Source of the DNA: Treponema sp.
Lineage (GTDB): Bacteria; Spirochaetota; Spirochaetia; Treponematales; Breznakiellaceae
DNA: 6,923 nt
Direction: 5' to 3'
Assembly (NCBI GenBank): GCA_031259515.1
Contig: JAIRLK010000122.1
Span: 1-6,923 of the forward strand
The position numbers were made by a program, and so were the translations under genes. The notes beneath the pieces were generated by a model. The model saw only the letters and a program-made list of their open reading frames with translations. It did not search any database and was not told where the DNA came from. This document shows positions 1-4,831 of the stretch, piece after piece (the stretch's first letter is position 1; every line of letters begins with the position of its first letter).

Positions 1-167
1 TCAAAGAGCGGCTGTATTTCCTGGCTAACCTTATTGTGGATACGGATATACCCCGAAATTCCCGGCAGATTTTCTTTGATGAGTATATTGCCAAGGGCGG
101 GAATGGTTCCTTTGTTAAACACTGGTATAACGAGGAAAAAGAACGTGAGTCTAAAAAGGGCGGATAA
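1..167 (+). CDS. 3' end of an unrecognised protein (partial)
   Basis: The reading frame is open from the left edge (codons from base 3) to a TAA at 165-167, giving the last 54 residues of a protein whose start lies outside the window. The visible part begins KERLYFLANLIVDT, continues through RQIFFDEYIAKGG and FVKHWYNEEKE, and ends in a charged, lysine-rich tail (KERESKKGG). The residue mix is that of a soluble, helical cytoplasmic protein, with no membrane segment in this part. I do not recognise the family and assign no function. No strong terminator directly follows the stop; the nearest hairpin with a T-run is more than 300 bases on. The coding call rests on sensible residue composition and an uninterrupted frame running in from the edge. 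Confidence 0.7.
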   Translation, partial: KERLYFLANLIVDTDIPRNSRQIFFDEYIAKGGNGSFVKHWYNEEKERESKKGG

Positions 168-240
168 ACGGCGGGGAACGGTGAAAGCACGGAGAACGCG
201 GTAACCCTGCCGGTTAATGTCCGGTTAAACCGCCGCCAAG

Positions 241-504
241 GTGGATGCGGACCTGCGGTCCGACGGCGCGTGGACCCTGGAAGGGCTTGATCTCATGGTG
301 CATCCAAAAACACAGGAAGTAGCCGGCGCCCACGGCTTGTATGAGGATGTTCAGTTCCTGCAAGACATCGGGGGGAACGCCCCACACGCCTGCGGTGGTT
401 CATGCAACGTCCTGCCTGCCGCAGACCATTGCTACCATGCCTTCCCATCTTGCCGGGAGCCGGTCTGTTCGGTGAGTCATGATGTATGCCGCCTTTTGAG
501 ATGA
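241..504 (+). pseudogene. Possible small or decayed reading frame, doubtful
   Basis: A GTG-started frame of 87 codons. Its first 40 residues look coding-like (VDADLRSDGAWTLEGLDLMV, then HPKTQEVAGAHGLYEDVQFL). The second half is rich in cysteine, histidine and proline and looks like translation of non-coding GC-rich DNA. There is no good ribosome binding site before 241, and an in-frame stop at 226-228 closes the frame just upstream. It could be the remnant of a gene that lost its start and its true C-terminus, a small hypothetical protein, or chance. I recognise no family. A weak hairpin with a T-run overlaps its stop. Confidence 0.2.
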
Positions 505-519
505 ACATGCGGCGTTTTT
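486..519 (+). terminator. Weak candidate intrinsic terminator
   Basis: GCCGC at 488-492 pairs with GCGGC at 509-513, extended outward by one wobble and one A-T pair, and is followed immediately by TTTTT at 515-519. The stem is short (about 7 pairs) and the loop long (16 bases), so the structure is marginal. It would stop rightward transcription coming from the left-hand gene. Confidence 0.25.
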
Positions 520-666
520 GTCCCAAAAGGCCGTATTGCCTCCAGATTTTGGCGTGAAGCCGTTAGACAACGGGTCAATGTCTTAAGATGTGGGGACAAA
601 AAAATTTGCTTAGGATATTTTTATTCTTTTATTTACCGTACATCTCATTTTTTTATACTTTTACCT

Positions 667-798
667 CTAATTCAAAATCAATGGCGCATAACGCTCTATA
701 TGGATTTTAGGGGTGAATTTAGGGCCGTTTTTCCCCGTTTCGGGGTAAATGTACCATTGCTGTCCCTTTGCTCCGGGGTCTTGACTGCGCCGTGTAGT
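667..798 (-). pseudogene. Start-less coding-like fragment
   Basis: On the minus strand a frame is open from just after a stop at 799-801 down to a TAG at 667-669, 43 sense codons, with no ATG or GTG start. The translation includes GAKGQQWYIYPETGKNG and ends KIHIERYAPLILN, which reads like the C-terminus of a real protein and not like random sequence. I cannot name a family. It may be a gene remnant or part of a dispersed repeat. It overlaps the start of another coding-like stretch on the plus strand by only 14 bases. Confidence 0.2.
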
Positions 799-979
799 TT
801 ATCGTTGCCGGCCTATAATTATCGAACAAGCCGCCTGTGCAAGGGATAGCTACGGAAATCCATTTGGCACAGCCAAAAGATTGGAGCGGATAGCCCGGAT
901 TGCGGTGCTTCGCGTTGCAAATGCGTTCAAATTCTTCAGATTCATAAAAATGGTGTTTCTAAATGTAAAATTGCTGTAA
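785..979 (+). repeat. Candidate dispersed intergenic repeat with decayed reading frames
   Basis: Bases 785-979 are open on the plus strand for 64 codons with no ATG, GTG or TTG near the upstream end. The translation is rich in basic and hydrophobic residues (QAACARDSYGNPFGTAKRLE, then RIARIAVLRVANAFKFFRF). The same DNA read on the minus strand gives a 31-codon ATG frame (850-945, reading MNLKNLNAFATRSTAIRAIR and on) without a ribosome binding site. GGATAGC is repeated at 844-850 and 888-894, and the core GGAGCGGATAGCCCGGAT lies at 883-900. From memory, very similar short texts recur between genes in many anaerobe genomes, usually misannotated as tiny hypothetical proteins. That is the reason for calling a repeat; I cannot confirm copy number here. 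Confidence 0.35.
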
Positions 980-994
980 ATTGCTGGAGTGCGA

Positions 995-1023
995 TTGCAT
1001 TTGGTTTTATTTTATGATAAAAT
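995..1023 (+). promoter_or_regulatory. Candidate sigma-70 promoter for modABC
   Basis: TTGCAT (995-1000) and TAAAAT (1018-1023) are separated by 17 bases, the ideal spacing. The -10 box matches the consensus at five of six positions and the -35 box at three. Transcription would start near 1030, giving a leader of about 40 bases before modA. No ModE-type palindrome is obvious around it. A second possible -10 (TATGAT, 1013-1018) lacks a partner box at good spacing. Confidence 0.4.
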
Positions 1024-1055
1024 CCTCTGAAACCGAAAAATGAATAAGTCAATCC

Positions 1056-1063
1056 AAGGAGGA
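1056..1063 (+). promoter_or_regulatory. Strong ribosome binding site of modA
   Basis: AAGGAGGA is a near-perfect Shine-Dalgarno sequence four bases before the ATG at 1068. It fixes the modA start there rather than at the out-of-frame ATG at 1040. Confidence 0.85.
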
Positions 1064-1067
1064 ACGT

Positions 1068-1901
1068 ATGAAGATGTATCGGTTTGTATTGTTTTCGTTT
1101 GTTTTAGTTCTTTTGAGCTGGGGAAGCCCGACTGCTTTGTTCGCGGCGGCTCAAAAGGAAACCACGGCTGCGCCGGCGGCGGCGCAATCAGCGGCGCAGG
1201 AAGCGCCGGTTACCATTCTGGTTGCGGCGGCGGCAAGTCTTGAGTATTCCTTTGTCCGGGATCTGATCCCCCGCTTTCAGGCTAAGTACCCCTGGATCAC
1301 CGTGGAAGGGATTTACGACAGTTCCGGACGGCTCCAGACCCAGATAGAGGCGGGGCTTGAGGCGGATGTGTTTATGTCGGCGGCGGTCCGGCAGATGAAC
1401 GAGTTGACCGCCAAAAGCCTCGTAGCCGCGGATTCGGTACGGCCCCTTTTGGAGAACAAGATTGTCCTTATCAAGACCGCCGGTATCAATACCCCGGTAA
1501 CCGGTTTTGAGACGGTTCTTCAAGCGCCGATCATCGCCCTGGGGGATCCCGCCAGCGTTCCCGCGGGCCAGTACGCCCGTGAAGCCTTTACCAGTCTGGG
1601 AATATGGGATGCCGTTTCCGCCCAGGCCAGCTTTGGGACCAACGTTACTGAGGTTCTGAACTGGGTAGGAGAAGGGAGCGCCGAAATCGGGGTGGTCTAC
1701 GCTACCGACGCCGCGACTACGGACCGGGTCCAGGTTATCGCCGAAGCCCCGGCGGGAAGCCTTGCCCAAAAGGTGATCTACCCGGTGGGGCGGACCGCCG
1801 GGTCGGCCCATACGAAAGAGGCGGAACTCTTCATCGAATTCCTCGCTTCCGAAGAAGGGCTTGGGGTCTTCAAAGCCTACGGTTTCTCTCCCAATAACTA
1901 G
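1068..1901 (+). CDS. modA: Molybdate ABC transporter, periplasmic binding protein ModA
   Basis: This protein captures molybdate (possibly also tungstate) in the periplasm and hands it to the ModBC channel. Residues 1-28 form a signal peptide: basic start MKMYR, a hydrophobic core, then an ALFAAA end suited to signal peptidase I. There is no lipobox cysteine, so it should be a soluble periplasmic protein. Residues 27-46 are a low-complexity Ala/Gln/Pro linker. The mature domain shows ModA hallmarks: VAAAASL (52-58), DSSGRLQTQIEAGLEADVF (84-102), ALGDPASVPAGQYA (157-170), NVTEVL (192-197), VVYATDA (209-215) and a C-terminal YGF (271-273). By comparison with E. coli ModA, the oxyanion ligands should be Ser57, Ser85 or Ser86, Ala166, Val193 and Tyr211, all present. 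At 277 residues it is slightly longer than usual because of the linker. It is first gene of the operon, with modB 21 bases downstream. Family assignment is firm; molybdate over tungstate is inferred from the family. Confidence 0.95.
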   Translation: MKMYRFVLFSFVLVLLSWGSPTALFAAAQKETTAAPAAAQSAAQEAPVTILVAAAASLEYSFVRDLIPRFQAKYPWITVEGIYDSSGRLQTQIEAGLEADVFMSAAVRQMNELTAKSLVAADSVRPLLENKIVLIKTAGINTPVTGFETVLQAPIIALGDPASVPAGQYAREAFTSLGIWDAVSAQASFGTNVTEVLNWVGEGSAEIGVVYATDAATTDRVQVIAEAPAGSLAQKVIYPVGRTAGSAHTKEAELFIEFLASEEGLGVFKAYGFSPNN

Positions 1902-1922
1902 CGGCGATACACGGGAAGCACG

Positions 1923-2615
1923 GTGAACCTCTCGCCTATCCTTATCTCCATGCGGACCGCTTCGGCGGCCATCGTGATAACCTTCTTCCTGGGGGTTTTT
2001 GCGGCAAAATTCGCCGCCGGAATCCGGCGCAAGGCATGGAAGATGATCCTTGACGGCATCCTCACCTTGCCGCTGGTGCTGCCCCCGACGGTGGCGGGTT
2101 TCTTTCTCTTATATATTTTCGGGGTGCGGGGGCCGGTGGGTTCTTTTTTTCTTCATTTCTTCAGTGTCCGTATCGCCTTCTCCTGGGAGGCTACGGTTCT
2201 GGCCGCCGTTGCCGTGTCCTTCCCCCTGATGTACCGTTCCGCCCGGGGCGCTCTGGAACAGGTGGACCCCAACATCATCTACGCCGCCCGGACCCTGGGC
2301 ATGTCTGAGTGGAGTATCTTCCGCACGGTAACCCTTCCTACGGCTTTGCCCGGCGTCGCTTCAGGCGGCGTCCTCGCCTTTGCCCGGGGTCTTGGCGAAT
2401 TCGGCGCTACCGCCATGATAGCCGGCAACATAGCCGGTAAGACCCGTACCCTGCCCCTGGCGATCTACTCCGCGGTGGCCGGGGGGGACATGGATGCCGC
2501 CTATGGGTATGTACTCATCATCGTGATCTTCTCTTTTGTCGTGGTGGCCCTTATGAACTTCTTTACCGTCCAGGATTCATATTCCCGGAACAAACGGGGC
2601 GGGTATGAGCCTTAA
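1923..2615 (+). CDS. modB: Molybdate ABC transporter, membrane permease ModB
   Basis: The inner-membrane channel subunit, expected to act as a homodimer that receives oxyanion from ModA and is driven by ModC. About five hydrophobic segments are visible (roughly 10-33, 42-68, 86-104, 140-168, 195-215). The hallmark LTLPLVLPPTVAGF sits at 48-60. The cytoplasmic coupling loop at about 120-160 (AARTLGMSEWSIF, then TLPTALPG and GLGEFGATAMIAGN) is the EAA loop that docks on the ATPase. Its 230 residues are typical for the family. The start is a GTG at 1923 with only a modest GGGAAG four bases before it. The next candidate, ATG at 1950, has no ribosome binding site and would clip the first membrane segment. 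The short gap after modA and the 11-base overlap with modC imply co-transcription and translational coupling. Confidence 0.95.
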   Translation: MNLSPILISMRTASAAIVITFFLGVFAAKFAAGIRRKAWKMILDGILTLPLVLPPTVAGFFLLYIFGVRGPVGSFFLHFFSVRIAFSWEATVLAAVAVSFPLMYRSARGALEQVDPNIIYAARTLGMSEWSIFRTVTLPTALPGVASGGVLAFARGLGEFGATAMIAGNIAGKTRTLPLAIYSAVAGGDMDAAYGYVLIIVIFSFVVVALMNFFTVQDSYSRNKRGGYEP

Positions 2616-3726
2616 CGTTTCCATACGGAAACGGCTTTCCCGGGAGTTCCGTCTTGAAACGGAATTTGAAACCGGACAGGCCCCGCTGCGGATTCAACCC
2701 GGCGGGAGTGTTCCCGCCTCTGTCCCAGGCTGCCTGGGCATATTGGGCGCTTCGGGATCGGGGAAAAGCATGACCCTCAAATGCATAGCCGGCATAGAGA
2801 CCCCTGATGAAGGGCATATTTCCGTGAACGGACGGGTCCTCTTCGATTCGGCAAAGAAGATAAACCTGAGACCCCAGGAACGGCAGGTAGGCTACTTGTT
2901 TCAGAATTACGCGCTTTTCCCCCGCATGACCGTGATGGAAAACATCACGGCGGGGCTTCCCTTTTCCAGGGCGGCCCGCCGGGATAAAGCCGCGTTATGG
3001 ATAGACCGTTTCGGTCTTACGGGCCTTGAGCGCCGCTGTCCCTCCCAGCTTTCAGGCGGGCAGCAGCAGCGGACCGCCCTGGCCAGGATGCTGATCCGGG
3101 ACCCGGCAGTAATATTGCTGGACGAACCTTTCTCCGCCCTGGATACCAACCTCAGGGAACAGATGCAGTTATGGTTTCGGGAACTCCTCAAGTCCAGAGA
3201 AGATGTCGTCATGGTTACCCACAGCCGGGATGAAGCGTACAAACTCTGCGCCGAAGTCCTCGTGATGGATGGCGGACGTGTCCTGGGAAAAGGGGGGACG
3301 CGGGAACTTTTCACCAATCCGGGCCTGGTGAGCATAGCGCTGCTTACGGGATGCAAAAACATTTCACCGGCCAAACAAACCGGCGAAAAGGAAATCTACG
3401 CCCTGGACTGGGGCCTCCCCCTGCTCCTGACCGCGCCCGTCCCTGCCGGTATCACCCATGTAGGCATACGCGCCCATGACCTTGCGCCGGTATGGACGGA
3501 CGACGCCCCGGGCCTACTCCCCGGACGCCGAAACCAGATACGCATCAGGGTAACCCGCTGTTCGGAGGAGCCTTTCGAAGAGGCGGTTCTTTTTACCAAT
3601 GCGGACGCCCAAACACAGGAAGGGCACGGTGAGCTCTGGTGGAAGTTCAGTAAGTACATAGGGTATACCATTCCCGAACGGCTTTACCTGCCGCCGGGCT
3701 CATTGCTTCCATTGCGGCAGGGCTAA
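2605..3726 (+). CDS. modC: Molybdate ABC transporter, ATP-binding protein ModC
   Basis: The cytoplasmic ATPase that powers molybdate import through ModB. All nucleotide-binding motifs are intact: Walker A GASGSGKSM (48-56), Q-loop Gln100 (LFQNYALFP), signature LSGGQQQR (149-156), Walker B VILLDEP (169-175), D-loop SALD (177-180) and the H-loop His206. Residues about 250-373 form a C-terminal extension with VGIRAHDL (286-293), typical of the longer ModC type and probably a TOBE-like regulatory fold, though the usual Mop-type molybdate motif is not clear. An extra stretch rich in Pro, Gly and Ser (about 25-42) lies ahead of Walker A. The ATG at 2605 overlaps the end of modB by 11 bases; the purine-rich GGGGCGGG before it is a poor but plausible ribosome site. 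Last gene of the operon. Confidence 0.94.
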   Translation: MSLNVSIRKRLSREFRLETEFETGQAPLRIQPGGSVPASVPGCLGILGASGSGKSMTLKCIAGIETPDEGHISVNGRVLFDSAKKINLRPQERQVGYLFQNYALFPRMTVMENITAGLPFSRAARRDKAALWIDRFGLTGLERRCPSQLSGGQQQRTALARMLIRDPAVILLDEPFSALDTNLREQMQLWFRELLKSREDVVMVTHSRDEAYKLCAEVLVMDGGRVLGKGGTRELFTNPGLVSIALLTGCKNISPAKQTGEKEIYALDWGLPLLLTAPVPAGITHVGIRAHDLAPVWTDDAPGLLPGRRNQIRIRVTRCSEEPFEEAVLFTNADAQTQEGHGELWWKFSKYIGYTIPERLYLPPGSLLPLRQG

Positions 3727-3734
3727 AACATATA

Positions 3735-3760
3735 AGGAACTGTTCATAACAGCGGCTCCT
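3735..3760. other. Hairpin just after modC
   Basis: CTGTT (3740-3744) and AACAG (3748-3752) form a perfect stem with a three-base loop. AGGA (3735-3738) can pair with TCCT (3757-3760) outside it, leaving small internal loops. No T-run follows, so it is not a standard terminator. It may instead protect the 3' end of the modABC message. Confidence 0.35.
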
Positions 3761-3773
3761 AACAATCTTGACA

Positions 3774-3822
3774 GCCGGCATCATTGCCGGGGGAAGTTTC
3801 CCCTCGCTCCGGCCCTCTTTTC
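3774..3822. terminator. Candidate terminator structure between convergent genes
   Basis: Two adjoining palindromes lie here: CCGGCA-TCAT-TGCCGG (3775-3790) and GGGGAA-GT-TTCCCC (3790-3803). A further CCGG at 3809-3812 could pair with 3787-3790, and a pyrimidine tract CCCTCTTTTCTT follows at 3813-3824. In the rightward direction a stem followed by this T-rich tract could end modABC transcription. In the leftward direction there are stems but no T-run. The position between two convergent stop codons fits terminator use, but the tail is imperfect. Confidence 0.4.
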
Positions 3823-4761
3823 TTACCGCCGCTCTAATTTCGCGGTCAGCGTGATATCCTGGCGGTAATTACCAAAGTGTTCCCCAAAAAGGTTAATCCC
3901 TCCGGGATACTCGCTGTCTTCTTTTACCCCGATCTTGAAAGAGATATACTCGCCTTCGGTAAGGCGGAGATCTTCCAGGGTTAAATCCGAGGACTTTCTT
4001 CCGTCGGCGAAACAGCCCTGGGAGGAAATTTCCAGGCGGTGGAGTTCCCCGTATTGGGTGGACGTGTCCGGCCACCAATCGGGGTTGTATATGCCCCGCT
4101 TGCCGCCGAAATCTCCGGCGCTGTGGAAGGTGAACGCCTCCTCGTGGTTTATCCAGATCGTAATATCGCTGGGCCAGTCATTCTGATAACCGGGAGCCTC
4201 GGAACAAGCTTCAAAAGAAAAAGACAGCTCCAGGACCTTTTCGGATTTCATAAAATGATTGGAAAACCGGTACTCCAGAAATCCAGTGGTAAACCAGATA
4301 AGCTGGGCATGGATGCGGTTCGGATTATAAAAGGCGTTTTCCGCGTCCTCAATCCCGATAAAAGCCCGCCTCCCCGCGATCCCGCAGGGCTTGGTTACGG
4401 AACAGTCAAAATAATTACCCAGGGGCATATTGTACTCCACCTCTCTGGCAGGTCTGGAGCTTTTTTCCCGATGAACCAGGTTGAGGTACACATCCTCCGC
4501 TAAAATGGCGCATATTTTTTGAGCGCCCCGGAGCCCCGGCTTTTCCTGGGTAAAGATGAGTCCCGCCTTTTCCAGTACCCGGACATGGAGAGCCGCCGAT
4601 GAGAGGGGAAGCTGAAATTGCCCGGCGAGTTCGCTGATATTCAGCCCGGATCTTTCCACCAGGGCGTACAGCATCTTAAGCCGTACCGGCGAGGCAAGGG
4701 CCCTCAATACCATTGCTGATTTTTCAGGCTGATACAAATCCAGGTTGATACGGTTTTTCAT
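3823..4761 (-). CDS. ArsR-type winged-helix regulator with long C-terminal sensor-like domain
   Basis: A probable one-component transcription factor. Residues about 16-90 form an ArsR/SmtB-like winged helix: LASPVRLKMLYAL (22-34), NISELAGQFQLPLSSAALHV (41-60), then EKAGLI and a wing. The metal-binding cysteine motif of classical ArsR proteins is missing, so metal sensing is unlikely. Residues about 105-312 make a separate, aromatic-rich and probably beta-rich domain: MPLGNYFDCSVTKPCGIAG (112-130), HAQLIWF (151-157), SEAPGYQNDWPSDITIWIN (187-205), GDFGG (216-220), STQYGEL (234-240), KIGVKED (276-282) and GGINLFGEHFGNY (287-299). I know this architecture from regulators beside carbohydrate genes in Firmicutes, often labelled simply ArsR family; the ligand is not established to my knowledge. 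It lies 70 bases behind the glycoside hydrolase on the same strand, so it is probably co-transcribed and responds to a glycoside or its product. The ATG start has only a weak GCGGCGG ahead of it. Confidence 0.85.
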   Translation of the reverse strand: MKNRINLDLYQPEKSAMVLRALASPVRLKMLYALVERSGLNISELAGQFQLPLSSAALHVRVLEKAGLIFTQEKPGLRGAQKICAILAEDVYLNLVHREKSSRPAREVEYNMPLGNYFDCSVTKPCGIAGRRAFIGIEDAENAFYNPNRIHAQLIWFTTGFLEYRFSNHFMKSEKVLELSFSFEACSEAPGYQNDWPSDITIWINHEEAFTFHSAGDFGGKRGIYNPDWWPDTSTQYGELHRLEISSQGCFADGRKSSDLTLEDLRLTEGEYISFKIGVKEDSEYPGGINLFGEHFGNYRQDITLTAKLERR

Positions 4762-4801
4762 CCGCCGCGATTATCAGGTCATCAGGGAACCTGCGGGACT
4801 T

Positions 4802-4817
4802 TGCGTAATTTCACGCA
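4802..4817. promoter_or_regulatory. Inverted repeat upstream of the regulator gene
   Basis: TGCGT (4802-4806) and ACGCA (4813-4817) are perfect inverted arms around six bases, in the 70-base gap between the glycosidase and the regulator. It could be an operator for autoregulation or a small hairpin in the joint transcript. The arms are short, so chance is possible. Confidence 0.25.
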
Positions 4818-4831
4818 TTTCAAAGCTCCCT

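Larger units (their letters stand above)
168..1067. other. 900-base spacer without a convincing complete gene
   Basis: Between the left-hand gene and modA there is no reading frame I would call intact. Bases 168-590 are GC-rich with short repeats: CCGGTTAA occurs at 210-217 and 221-228, and CGGACC-TGC-GGTCCG forms a perfect hairpin at 248-262. Bases 596-720 are strongly AT-rich with T-runs. A small perfect hairpin, CCCCG-TTT-CGGGG, lies at 733-745. Coding-like but start-less stretches occur at 667-798 on the minus strand and 785-979 on the plus strand. The mixture suggests gene decay, inserted repeats or both, not one long regulatory region. The modA promoter lies in the last 80 bases. Confidence 0.6.

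Noticed and set aside
293..526. A 77-codon minus-strand frame in the left spacer
   Set aside because: Arg/Gly/Pro-rich translation typical of non-coding GC-rich DNA, with no ribosome site and no family match that I can recognise.
596..720. AT-rich tract as a replication or attachment site
   Set aside because: No repeats, integrase gene, tRNA end or DnaA-type boxes accompany it; base composition alone is not enough.
733..745. CCCCG-TTT-CGGGG hairpin as a terminator
   Set aside because: The stem is only five pairs and there is no T-run after it on either strand.
781..819. TTGACT followed by TATAAT as a promoter
   Set aside because: The boxes are 27 bases apart, too far for a sigma-70 promoter, and the TATAAT has no good -35 at 16-18 bases.
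1040..1243. A 67-codon frame starting upstream of modA
   Set aside because: It is out of frame with modA and has no good ribosome site, while the strong AAGGAGGA fits the ATG at 1068.
1188..1811. A 207-codon minus-strand frame opposite modA
   Set aside because: Antisense to an unmistakable ModA, and its Gly/Arg-rich translation has no recognisable domain.
4039..4503. A 154-codon plus-strand frame opposite the regulator
   Set aside because: Antisense shadow of a gene with a clear winged-helix domain; no ribosome site.
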